This document shows, in pieces, positions 1 through 7,046 of a DNA stretch of 16,950 nt (the first letter of the stretch is position 1; each line of letters begins with the position of its first letter). This DNA is from Actinomycetota bacterium. GTDB lineage: Bacteria; Actinomycetota; Actinomycetes; S36-B12; CAIYMF01. The stretch lies in contig WLOZ01000006.1 in assembly GCA_009699025.1 (NCBI GenBank), positions 1-16,950 of the forward strand. The letters run 5' to 3'. The notes beneath the pieces are model-generated. The model saw nothing but the letters and a program-made list of their open reading frames with translations, was not told the DNA's origin and searched no databases. Position numbers and translations under genes: made by a program.

Positions 1-1
1 C

Positions 2-226
2 TCACTGGTGACCACGGCCATCGACGCCTCCGACCACCTCGACGCCAAGTTCGCCTCGCTGCGGGCTCACGCCACCCAGGTCAGCGTCGACGGCGGCTTC
101 TTCGCGCTGTCGAACAACATGGGGTCCAAGGCGCTCGGCGTCGAGTACTTCCAGTTGGTCGGCGGCCGGGCGTCGGGCCCCCTCGACTCCGAAGGCAGGG
201 AGACCGACCTCTTCGCGGGTGTCTGA
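2..226 (+). CDS. mshB: N-acetyl-GlcN-Ins deacetylase MshB, C-terminal end (partial)
   Basis: The reading frame is open from the left edge and stops with TGA at 224-226, so only about 74 C-terminal residues are present. The segment carries the pattern DASDHLDAKFASLRAHATQV followed by FFALSNN and GVEYFQL, which I recognise as the C-terminal region of actinobacterial MshB. MshB is a zinc-dependent cytoplasmic deacetylase of mycothiol biosynthesis that converts GlcNAc-Ins to GlcN-Ins. The zinc-binding residues lie in the missing N-terminal part, so the catalytic site cannot be checked. The related mycothiol S-conjugate amidase (Mca) is the main alternative; its C-terminus is usually different, and mshB is known near fdxC-dapC in mycobacteria, which fits this neighbourhood. 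The ATG/GTG codons inside the fragment are not the real start. Confidence 0.85.
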   Translation, partial: SLVTTAIDASDHLDAKFASLRAHATQVSVDGGFFALSNNMGSKALGVEYFQLVGGRASGPLDSEGRETDLFAGV

Positions 227-439
227 CCCACCGCAGCCCCACTTCGTTGCTCTCAGTACTGAGTCATCACGTTGTGTCATCACTAGGCCAAAAGGAGTAG
301 TCCGTTCGGGTGACTCATCGTGGCCGAAAGGTGCCGATTCCCGATCTGAGGCGTCAGTATGGGCACAGGCCTCGGTGCGTGAAACGCGTCGTCCACGTCA
401 GCGAGGCAGCCCTCACCAGCCCGAGCCCTGGAGCCGTCA
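227..439 (+). promoter_or_regulatory. Intergenic region with 12-bp palindrome and repeated octamer upstream of the FtsH-like gene
   Basis: The 213 bases between mshB and the FtsH-like gene hold a perfect 12-bp palindrome CTCAGTACTGAG at 252-263. It is followed by two direct copies of GTCATCAC at 263-270 and 276-283, spaced 13 bases apart, and a related GTGACTCATC at about 309-318. This clustering looks like a regulator-binding region for the downstream gene. No convincing -35/-10 pair is visible. Open frames that run through here have composition and repeats unlike real coding sequence and overlap the start of the protease gene, so I treat the region as non-coding. The regulator is unknown. 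Confidence 0.35.
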
Positions 440-2407
440 ATGTCCGAGTCAGCCGCGCGTCAAGCCACCCTCGTTCAGGCGGGGTCCGGCCAGTTCGAGC
501 GAGGCGGCGCCGACGTGGGCCGATCGCGCGAAACCTCGCGACGGCGCCGCCTCGAGAAGCTGGCGCTCGTGCTTCTTCTGCCGGCGCTGTGGCTGGCGGC
601 TCGAATCGTCCTGGGCAACCCGATGGTGGTCACCGACCTGACCTTTCCGGAGGTCGACCCGCTGACCGTCACACCCGTGCTCTTCTTCGTGGTGCTGATC
701 TTCGCGCTGGTGGGCACGTCGTTCATCGCCGGACGCTCGCCGCACGTCACCTACCGCCCCGAGCAGATCAGCATTGGCCTCGACGATGTGGTGGGAATCG
801 AGCCCGTGAAGGAGGAGGTGCAGCGGTCGCTGAACCTCTTCCTCGCGCACCGGGCCTTCGCCGACGAGATGGGTGGCAGCCCCCGCCGCGGGCTGCTCTT
901 CGAGGGAGCACCGGGCACCGGCAAGACGCACCTCGCCAAGGCGATGGCGCGCGAGGCAGGCGTCCCCTTCCTATTCGTCTCCGCGACGTCCTTCCAGTCG
1001 ATGTACTACGGGGCCACGGCGCGCAAGATCCGCTCGTACTTCAAGGCGCTGCGCAAGGCAGCTCGGCGTGAGGGTGGCGCCATCGGCTTCATCGAGGAAA
1101 TCGACGCCATCGCCATGGTGCGCGGTGGCATGTCGATGACGGCGGCCCCCATGTCGGCGATGTCGGCGATGTCGGCCTCGAGCTCGGTCACCTGCTGCGG
1201 CGGACTTGAAGGCCTGCCATCGGTGTACTCGCTGTCGGGCGCCTCGCGCGGCAGTGCGGGACTCGTCACCCACTCGATGGTGTCTGAGGGTGTGGGCGGC
1301 GTGGTGAACGAGTTACTCGTGCAGATGCAGTCGTTCGACGAGCCCACCGGCTGGCAGAAGCTGCAGTCCAAAGCGATTGACGCGCTGAACCTCTTCCTAC
1401 CCCCTCACCGTCAACTCAGCCGTCCGTCCCCGCCCTCGACGAATGTGCTGCTCATCGCCGCCACCAACAGGGCCGACTCGCTCGACCCGGCGCTGCTACG
1501 CCCGGGCCGGTTCGACCGGCGGCTCACCTTCGAGCTGCCCGGACGTGTGGGCCGCAGGGCACTGGTTGACCACTTCCTCAGGTCCAAGGCCCACGACGCC
1601 GAGCTCGACGCCGACGAGGCCCGCGACCACCTAGCGGCCATCACCTCGGGGTACTCGCCGGTGATGATCGAGCACCTATTCGATGAGGCTCTGGTCAACG
1701 CGGTGCGTCGCGGCGCGGCCACCATGAGCAGGAACGACATCGAGCGCGCACGTCTCGTGGAGGAGATCGGGCTGGGCCAGCCCGTTCAGTACACCGACCA
1801 CGAGCAGCGCCTGATCGCCACCCACGAGGCGGGTCACGCCACGGTCGCGTGGCTGATGGCGCCGACACGCCGCCTCGAAGTGCTGTCGATTATTAAGCGT
1901 CGCGATGCGCTGGGAATGCTGGCCCACGGTGATCGCGACGAGGTGTACACACGCTCGCGCAAGGAGATGATCGCACTCATCCGCATCGCCATGGGAGGGC
2001 AGGTCGCCGAGCAGTTGTTCTTCGACGACATCTCCACCGGTCCTGGGGGTGACCTCCTCTACGCCACCAATGTCGCCGCCCAGATGGTGGGGGCCTGCGG
2101 CATGGACGACACTCTGGTTTCCTACGCAGCTGTGCAGGGCTCGGCCTTCAATGACCAGAACATCGTGGGCCGAGTGCTGGCCGACTCCATCGGACGCGAC
2201 CAGGTCGAGCGGCTGCTCCAGGCGCAGCGAGATCATGTGCGCCTGCTTCTCGCAGCCAACCAGCACCTCGTGGCCGCGCTGCGCGACGCACTGGTCGATC
2301 GCCACGAGTTGATCGGGGCCGAGATCACGGAGGTACTTCAGGCGGCTGGTGCCCCGGTGGTCGTCGACGACCTCATCGACCTGCGGTCGGTGGCAGCCTC
2401 AGTCTGA
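440..2407 (+). CDS. Divergent FtsH-like membrane AAA+ zinc metalloprotease
   Basis: A 655-residue protein with FtsH architecture. Two membrane segments (about 41-58 and 78-97) enclose only about 19 residues, much shorter than the usual FtsH external domain. The AAA+ domain has Walker A GAPGTGKT (156-163), an aromatic pore loop MYYG (about residues 187-192), a Walker B-like FIEEID (217-222) where the usual Asp-Glu pair is Glu-Glu, sensor-1 N343 and arginine fingers R357/R360 in RPGRFDRR. The M41 peptidase domain has HEAGH at 462-466 and a likely third zinc ligand D538 in STGPGGDL. Two inserts relative to E. coli FtsH are clear: about 46 residues after Walker B (roughly 229-285, Ser/Met/Gly-rich, with a CC pair) and about 31 residues at 303-333. 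The ATG at 440 has GGAG at 430-433, six bases upstream. All catalytic parts are kept, so it is probably active in membrane protein quality control, but its substrates are unknown. It is probably a paralogue of the housekeeping FtsH, which would be encoded elsewhere. Confidence 0.85.
   Translation: MSESAARQATLVQAGSGQFERGGADVGRSRETSRRRRLEKLALVLLLPALWLAARIVLGNPMVVTDLTFPEVDPLTVTPVLFFVVLIFALVGTSFIAGRSPHVTYRPEQISIGLDDVVGIEPVKEEVQRSLNLFLAHRAFADEMGGSPRRGLLFEGAPGTGKTHLAKAMAREAGVPFLFVSATSFQSMYYGATARKIRSYFKALRKAARREGGAIGFIEEIDAIAMVRGGMSMTAAPMSAMSAMSASSSVTCCGGLEGLPSVYSLSGASRGSAGLVTHSMVSEGVGGVVNELLVQMQSFDEPTGWQKLQSKAIDALNLFLPPHRQLSRPSPPSTNVLLIAATNRADSLDPALLRPGRFDRRLTFELPGRVGRRALVDHFLRSKAHDAELDADEARDHLAAITSGYSPVMIEHLFDEALVNAVRRGAATMSRNDIERARLVEEIGLGQPVQYTDHEQRLIATHEAGHATVAWLMAPTRRLEVLSIIKRRDALGMLAHGDRDEVYTRSRKEMIALIRIAMGGQVAEQLFFDDISTGPGGDLLYATNVAAQMVGACGMDDTLVSYAAVQGSAFNDQNIVGRVLADSIGRDQVERLLQAQRDHVRLLLAANQHLVAALRDALVDRHELIGAEITEVLQAAGAPVVVDDLIDLRSVAASV
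1151..1177 (+). repeat. Three tandem 9-bp units inside the FtsH-like gene
   Basis: Three head-to-tail copies of ATGTCGGCG (the last ends in C) encode Met-Ser-Ala three times, at residues 238-246. They sit inside the first insert of the AAA+ domain. The repeat is in-frame, so slippage here would change insert length without breaking the gene. Confidence 0.85.
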
Positions 2408-2418
2408 CCTCAGTCTGA
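2397..2418 (+). repeat. Two tandem 11-bp units spanning the protease stop codon
   Basis: Two perfect copies of CCTCAGTCTGA lie head to tail. The TGA of the first copy (2405-2407) is the stop of the FtsH-like gene; the TGA of the second is out of frame. It reads as a small tandem duplication with no evident function. Confidence 0.8.
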
Positions 2419-2462
2419 CCTGGGGAACCGATTGGCGGCCCCCGGTCGTTGTCACGGTACCG

Positions 2463-2490
2463 GCCAGGTGGGGACACACTGCCCCCTGGC
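2463..2490 (+). terminator. Candidate GC-rich hairpin terminator after the FtsH-like gene
   Basis: GCCAGG (2463-2468) pairs with CCTGGC (2485-2490), and after a bulged T, GGG (2470-2472) pairs with CCC (2482-2484), leaving a short loop. The hairpin starts 55 bases after the stop codon. No U-tract follows (TGGCGTTCTG), which is common among actinobacterial terminators but weakens the call. Two further small hairpins, 2538-2551 and 2556-2568, lie closer to the VanW gene and could instead be leader structures or regulator sites. Confidence 0.4.
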
Positions 2491-2632
2491 TGGCGTTCTG
2501 CTCGGATTGCTAGACGACTCATCATCGGGTGGCGGCGCGCTCCTCGGAGCGGGTTACCCTTGGAGGGTCCGATGCACCGACTTGGCGCACCGTTCGCTCA
2601 CCTGAGCGCTGATCGATGAAGGGCTGGCCCGC

Positions 2633-4420
2633 GTGTCCTCGACCCCTCGCCAGCACACGCTTCGTCGTGTCGCGGTGTTCTCGGCCGGGGTGCTCGCGGC
2701 GGCAGCGGTGGTGTACGTGGGCCTAGCGACCGGCGGTTCGGACCAGGTTCCGGTCGATACCCGGGTGTTGGGCAATAACATCGGAGGCCTAGCCGAGAAA
2801 GACGCTGCCGCTTACCTGCGCCGCCACATCGGCCGCGCTGCGAACCAGTCGATGGAGTTGCGGGTAGGAAAGCGGCAGGTGCAGGTGTCGCCCGCGGAGC
2901 TCGGCCTCTCCTTCGACCCGGTGGCCACGGTCGCCAAGGTCACCGGCAGTCGCTGGAGCCCCGTGCTGCTGGCGCGGCGCTTCGTCGGAGCATCGACGAT
3001 CGACCCCGTGGTGCGAATTGACCGCACCAAGTTGCACAACGTCGTGGCTGGCCTCGCGGTGCAGTTCGACACGCTTCCTGAGAATGCCGACGTGCGGATC
3101 CGCGATGGCGTGCCGCTGCTGGTCGAGGGCTCCGACGGCCTCCAAGTCGATCAGGAAGCGTCAGAGGCGGCCATCGTGGAGGCGTTCCTGAGCCCACGCA
3201 AGCCCATCGTGCTGCCCACCCAGGTTGTCGCCCCGGCAATCACCACCGCCGAGGCGCGTACGGTGCTCACCACGGTGGCCGAGCCGGCCGTCGCCGAGCC
3301 GGTGACGATCATTGGCTCGTCCTCGTCGGGGTCTGCGACGGGCACGTACGACATCGATGGCGTGCTGGCCTTCAATGCCGTGGGCTCAGACCTTGTGCCC
3401 GTGATCGATCGGGACGAACTACACCGCATGATCGAGTCAGAGTTCGCCCAGGTCGAGATTCCAGGACGAGACGCGACCATCGTGATTAAGAAGGGCGTCC
3501 CCGTGGTGGTGCGCTCGAAGGTGGGGTTCGGGGTCGAGCCCGACGAGCTGGCAGCCTCGGTCGAGGCAGTGCTCACTAAGACCGGAGCCGACCGAACGGT
3601 CAGCGTCACCCTGGGCCCGGTGGACCCGGCGTTGACGACCGCCGAGCTTACCGCGCTGGGCATCAAAGACAGGATGGTCCAGTACGTGCAGGACTTCCCC
3701 TACGCCGCCTACCGCGTGCAGAACATTGGGCAGGCGGCCACCTACATCGATGGCACCCTGCTGTTGCCTGGCGACGAGTTCTCGATGAATGACACGATCA
3801 AAGAGCGCACTATTGAAAACGGCTACACCAAGGGCTTCGTGGTAGGTGAGGGTGGCGTGCTGAAGATGGATGAGGGCGGGGGAGTATCGACTGCAACCAC
3901 AGCCATGTACAACGCCGCCTGGTTCGCCGGGCTTGAGTTCGTGCAGGCTCGCGCACACTCGATCTGGATTTCACGCTACAAGCCCGGGCGCGAGGCCACG
4001 GTCTCGTGGGACGACTTCGACATGAAGTTCAAGAACAACACCCCGAATGCCATTTTCATCCAGGCGAAGATGACCGATGAGTCGATCACGGTCACGCTGT
4101 GGGGCGACCGTCAGTGGCAGAAGGTGGGCTCGGTGTTCGGTGAGCCGTCGGAGAAGGTTCCGTTCAAAATCATCTATTCGCAGGAGAAGGACTGCCGTGC
4201 CCAATCGGGCGTCGATGGATTCTTGATCGATGTTGACCGGACGTTCTACCGAGGCGGAAAGGTCGTCAAGACCGAGACCTACACCACGCGCTATAAGCCC
4301 TCGCCCACTGTTATCTGTGGCGTCGACCCCAACCCCCCGAAGCCGATTCCCACGCCGACTCCGACGCCGAGTCCCTCCGGTGAGCCATCGGCCACACCCT
4401 CGGTCATCGTGGTGCGCTAA
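2633..4420 (+). CDS. Membrane-anchored VanW-family protein with peptidoglycan-binding-like repeats
   Basis: A 595-residue protein with one N-terminal membrane anchor (about 11-32) and a large external part. Two repeated modules of the PG_binding_4 type follow (about 75-195 and 235-340; the second ends before LGIKDRMVQYV). The VanW domain runs from about residue 357 to 480, recognised by NIGQAATYIDGTLLLPGDEF and the GGGVSTATTAMYNAAWFAGL segment. The tail from about residue 565 is Pro/Thr/Ser-rich, as in cell-wall-spanning proteins. VanW proteins occur in some vancomycin-resistance clusters, but their biochemical role is unresolved and no van genes are present here; a general cell-wall role is the safer reading. 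The start is GTG at 2633 with GAAGGG at 2619-2624; the nearby ATG at 2616 is out of frame. The TAA stop overlaps the stop of the convergent acetyltransferase gene. Confidence 0.85.
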   Translation: MSSTPRQHTLRRVAVFSAGVLAAAAVVYVGLATGGSDQVPVDTRVLGNNIGGLAEKDAAAYLRRHIGRAANQSMELRVGKRQVQVSPAELGLSFDPVATVAKVTGSRWSPVLLARRFVGASTIDPVVRIDRTKLHNVVAGLAVQFDTLPENADVRIRDGVPLLVEGSDGLQVDQEASEAAIVEAFLSPRKPIVLPTQVVAPAITTAEARTVLTTVAEPAVAEPVTIIGSSSSGSATGTYDIDGVLAFNAVGSDLVPVIDRDELHRMIESEFAQVEIPGRDATIVIKKGVPVVVRSKVGFGVEPDELAASVEAVLTKTGADRTVSVTLGPVDPALTTAELTALGIKDRMVQYVQDFPYAAYRVQNIGQAATYIDGTLLLPGDEFSMNDTIKERTIENGYTKGFVVGEGGVLKMDEGGGVSTATTAMYNAAWFAGLEFVQARAHSIWISRYKPGREATVSWDDFDMKFKNNTPNAIFIQAKMTDESITVTLWGDRQWQKVGSVFGEPSEKVPFKIIYSQEKDCRAQSGVDGFLIDVDRTFYRGGKVVKTETYTTRYKPSPTVICGVDPNPPKPIPTPTPTPSPSGEPSATPSVIVVR

Positions 4421-5421
4421 CTGACCGGACTCCAGTAGTCGTAGTGATGATGGGTGACGAAGCCGGCCGACGTATACATCGCGTGGGCCACCTCATTGGT
4501 CCCGAGGACCTGGAGGTAACTCCGAGGCACAGACTGAGTCGCACCCCACCGGAGTAGTTCCTCGGTCAGTTGAGACGCCACCCCCCGCCGTCGCCACGTG
4601 GGCGCCACCACGATGCTGGTGATTCCGCTCCAACCCTGCGCCGCTGAGGCTCGACCGATGCCGACGAGCGCGCCGCTGCCGGAGTCTCGCGCGCTGAGGA
4701 AGGTCACGTGGGTGGGGGCCACCAGCACCGGCAGCAACGAGGCCGCCTCGAATGGCTCGTCATCGTGGAGAAGACCGAGCCACTCGTCGTCTGGCTCGGA
4801 GGTGTGAACGAACTCCAGTGCCTGGGTCGTTGCGTGACTCGTCGTTTCAGATCCGTGTGGCCCGGCGTTTGCGGCCGTCATGAGCGCCACCGACCTAGTC
4901 ACCTCCCAGCCAAGAGCCCGCAGTTCAGGGGTGAGTGCCGGACGCGGCACCTGGAGCGAAGGGATGGCGTCACGTTTGTGATACCACTCCCTTGCCACAT
5001 CGAGGGCCAGGGTCAGCGGCATGCCGGGGTTGACCCCCACCCGCACCGAGTCCGAGCGCCCGCCAGTGTCCGACCATCGCAGCTCCCAGTCTCCGAGTCG
5101 ACGTGACTCGCGCGGTGGCCAGCCGCGCTGGGCGATGCGCTGCAGATCGATGGCAGACACCTCAGGGGGCACCACCCGCCCCGCTACCACAGGCGCGAGG
5201 CCGGAGTCGCTCGGGTGCGGCGGCCACCCGAGGGCGACCAGGCTCCCGTCGCGACGCTCGATCTCGACTCGGCCAGGTTGCAGCGATCGGAGGACTCCCA
5301 CTGTGTCGAAGGCATCGGAGGCATCGGAAGGCGATGCTGGGAGGCGCAGACTCCGCAGGCTGACGCGCCGTCCGACGTCAGCGGCCGTCAGTGGCAGGTG
5401 TCGATGGTTGGCCGTTGTCAC
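4417..5421 (-). CDS. GNAT N-acetyltransferase with N-terminal SH3-like domain (Rv0428c-like)
   Basis: A 334-residue protein. Residues about 11-66 (LTAADVGRRVSLR to VALGW) look like the small SH3-like beta domain of the mycobacterial Rv0428c family. A middle region (about 108-180) resembles a degenerate acetyltransferase half, and the C-terminal GNAT fold (about 225-330) has the acetyl-CoA loop RRRGVA at 277-282 preceded by ITSIVVAP, then the N..AHAMYTSAGF motif at 309-321. It should transfer an acetyl group from acetyl-CoA to an amine; the substrate cannot be read from sequence. An actinobacterial N-acetylglutamate synthase of similar layout has been reported, so amino-acid acetylation is one possibility. 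The GTG start at 5421 has GGAGAGGA about six bases upstream on the minus strand. The gene is divergent from fdxA. Confidence 0.8.
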   Translation of the reverse strand: MTTANHRHLPLTAADVGRRVSLRSLRLPASPSDASDAFDTVGVLRSLQPGRVEIERRDGSLVALGWPPHPSDSGLAPVVAGRVVPPEVSAIDLQRIAQRGWPPRESRRLGDWELRWSDTGGRSDSVRVGVNPGMPLTLALDVAREWYHKRDAIPSLQVPRPALTPELRALGWEVTRSVALMTAANAGPHGSETTSHATTQALEFVHTSEPDDEWLGLLHDDEPFEAASLLPVLVAPTHVTFLSARDSGSGALVGIGRASAAQGWSGITSIVVAPTWRRRGVASQLTEELLRWGATQSVPRSYLQVLGTNEVAHAMYTSAGFVTHHHYDYWSPVS

Positions 5422-5558
5422 CGGAAGTCCTCTCCGATCTTCGGAACGGTGTGCGAGTCAGGGCCTGACCTCCGATAGTGTCAGCAGTGCCTGAGGGCGA
5501 GATACTTGAGTCGCCCATTCCATCGCCCTCGCGGGCGCGCACCGGAGGAACCAGCCAC
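5422..5558. promoter_or_regulatory. Divergent promoter region between the GNAT gene and fdxA
   Basis: This 137-bp spacer must hold the start signals for both genes. It contains an inverted repeat CTGAC (5465-5469), 10 bases, GTCAG (5480-5484) that encloses GATAGT (5474-5479), a -10-like hexamer for fdxA on the plus strand. No good -35 is seen. The fdxA ribosome site GGAGGA is at 5544-5549. The palindrome placed around a -10 element suggests repressor control, but this is inference. Confidence 0.35.
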
Positions 5559-5885
5559 GTGACCTATGTGATCTCGCAGCCCTGCGTCGACCTCAAGGAC
5601 AAGGCCTGCATTGATGAGTGCCCTGTTGATTGCATCTACGAGGGCGAGCGGATGCTCTACATCCAACCCGACGAATGCGTCGACTGCGGTGCCTGCGAGC
5701 CCGTGTGTCCGGTGGAGGCGATTTTCTACGAAGACGACGTGCCTCCCCAGTTCACCGACTACACCGCGGCCAACGCCGACTTCTTCTCCGAACTCGGTTC
5801 GCCAGGTGGCGCCAGCAAGCTGGGACTGATCGAGCGGGATGTGCCCATCGTCGCCAGCCTTCCTCCTCAGGAGCACGACCACTGA
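5559..5885 (+). CDS. fdxA: 7Fe ferredoxin FdxA ([3Fe-4S][4Fe-4S])
   Basis: A 108-residue low-potential electron carrier. Counting from the GTG start at 5559, the cysteines match the seven-iron ferredoxin pattern exactly: C9, C17 and C50 for the [3Fe-4S] cluster, and C21, C40, C43 and C46 for the [4Fe-4S] cluster; C25 is the usual non-ligand. The C-terminal extension with [15 protein letters not shown] is typical of actinobacterial FdxA/FdxC. The start is fixed by GGAGGA at 5544-5549, nine bases upstream, and by family length; the frame is open further upstream to 5478, but that would add 27 atypical residues. dapC follows after 14 bases, as in mycobacteria, so the two are probably co-transcribed. 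It probably donates electrons to cytochromes P450 or other oxidoreductases; the partner is not in view. Confidence 0.96.
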   Translation: MTYVISQPCVDLKDKACIDECPVDCIYEGERMLYIQPDECVDCGACEPVCPVEAIFYEDDVPPQFTDYTAANADFFSELGSPGGASKLGLIERDVPIVASLPPQEHDH

Positions 5886-5899
5886 GCTCGCCGTGGTGG

Positions 5900-6997
5900 G
5901 TGTCCCGGTCACCGGCCGCGTCCCTGCCTGACTTTCCCTGGGACCGCCTCGTCCCAGCCGCCGAGCAGGCGCGCGCCCACCCCGGCGGCATCGTTGACCT
6001 GTCGGTCGGCACGCCGGTCGATCCCACGCCCGACATCGTTCAGCGTGCGCTCCACGCAGCGTCGAACTCGCCCGGCTATGCCTTCACCGCCGGAACGGCG
6101 GCCCTGCGCGAGTCGATCTGCCGGGCCCTGTCCCGACGGTGCGGCGCCGACCTCACGCCCGACTCCGTGCTGCCGTCGATCGGCACCAAGGAGATCGTGG
6201 CCCTGCTGCCGACCCTGCTGGGCCTCGGCGTGTCCGACGCGGTTGCTGTGCCTCGAGTCGCCTACCCGACCTATGCCGTGGGCGCCCTCCTTGCCGGCTG
6301 CGCCGTGGTGGAGGCAGACTCGGTCGACGAGCTGGAGGCCGCACGACCGGCCCTCGTGTGGCTGAATTCCCCGTCGAACCCCACAGGTCGGGTTGCCCCT
6401 GCGGCCGAGATGGCGGCGATCGTTGCCTGGGCCAGGTCGCGCGGGGCTCTCGTTGTCAGCGATGAGTGCTACTTCGACCTCGCCTGGAGTTCTGAGCCCG
6501 TGTCGGTCCTGCATCCGTCGGTATGCGGCACGTCGCACGACTCGGTGGTGGCGCTGCAGTCGCTCTCGAAGCGCTCGAACCTCGCCGGGTATCGCTTCGG
6601 CTTCGCGGCAGGCGACGCTTCGGTGTTGGCGCGAGTGCTCGAGGTGCGCAAGCATGCCGGCTTGATCGTGCCGGGCCCGGTGCAGCAGGCCGCTATCGCC
6701 GCGCTCGACGACGACCTCCATGTCGCAGCACAGCGCTTGGTCTATGGCGCCCGTCGCGACCAGTTGCTGCCCGCTCTGAGGTCTGCTGGCTTCCGCGTCG
6801 ATCACTCCGAGGCCGGGCTCTACCTCTGGTGCACGAGGGACGAACCCTGCTGGAAAACGGTCGACTGGCTTGCCCAGCGGGGCATCCTAGTGGCCCCCGG
6901 AGACTTCTACGGCAGCGCCGGTGACCATCACGTGCGAGTCGCACTGACGGCCACCGACGAACGAATCTCGACCGCGGTGACTCGTCTCACACCGTGA
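5900..6997 (+). CDS. dapC: N-succinyldiaminopimelate aminotransferase DapC
   Basis: A 365-residue fold-type I PLP aminotransferase that makes N-succinyl-LL-diaminopimelate from N-succinyl-2-amino-6-oxopimelate using glutamate, in the lysine/peptidoglycan pathway. The sequence is close to mycobacterial DapC throughout: IVDLSVGTPVDP near the N-terminus, NSPSNPTGRV, VVSDECY, the PLP lysine K224 in SLSKRSNLAGYR, RKHAG, and the C-terminal RGILVAPGDFYG and HVRVALTATDER. I chose GTG at 5900, which gives MSRSPAASLPDFPWDRL and agrees with the family N-terminus; the frame is open further upstream into fdxA but that overlap is not coding in this frame. No strong ribosome site precedes it, which suggests coupling to fdxA translation 14 bases upstream. 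Confidence 0.95.
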   Translation: MSRSPAASLPDFPWDRLVPAAEQARAHPGGIVDLSVGTPVDPTPDIVQRALHAASNSPGYAFTAGTAALRESICRALSRRCGADLTPDSVLPSIGTKEIVALLPTLLGLGVSDAVAVPRVAYPTYAVGALLAGCAVVEADSVDELEAARPALVWLNSPSNPTGRVAPAAEMAAIVAWARSRGALVVSDECYFDLAWSSEPVSVLHPSVCGTSHDSVVALQSLSKRSNLAGYRFGFAAGDASVLARVLEVRKHAGLIVPGPVQQAAIAALDDDLHVAAQRLVYGARRDQLLPALRSAGFRVDHSEAGLYLWCTRDEPCWKTVDWLAQRGILVAPGDFYGSAGDHHVRVALTATDERISTAVTRLTP

Positions 6998-7034
6998 GTG
7001 CCCACCGGGCGCAGCCGAGGCGATCATCAATGGG

Positions 7035-7046
7035 TACGGTTTCCCC
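7035..7046 (+). promoter_or_regulatory. Candidate -10 element for a leaderless gltA transcript
   Basis: TACGGT (7035-7040) fits the actinobacterial -10 pattern TANNNT, and exactly six bases separate it from the gltA ATG at 7047. There is no purine-rich ribosome site in front of the ATG. In actinobacteria this spacing is typical of promoters whose transcript begins at the start codon. No -35 is recognisable. Confidence 0.5.

Noticed and set aside
310..1071. Long open frame on the plus strand overlapping the start of the protease gene
   Set aside because: Arg/Pro/Gly-rich product typical of an off-frame reading of GC-rich DNA; the overlapping 440-2407 frame has clear AAA+ and M41 motifs.
2633..4420. 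Vancomycin-resistance locus suggested by the VanW domain
   Set aside because: No vanH, vanA/B, vanX or vanRS genes are nearby; VanW domains are common in ordinary actinobacterial cell-wall proteins.
5909..6805. 298-residue minus-strand frame across dapC
   Set aside because: Antisense shadow of a strongly conserved aminotransferase gene; no recognisable domain.
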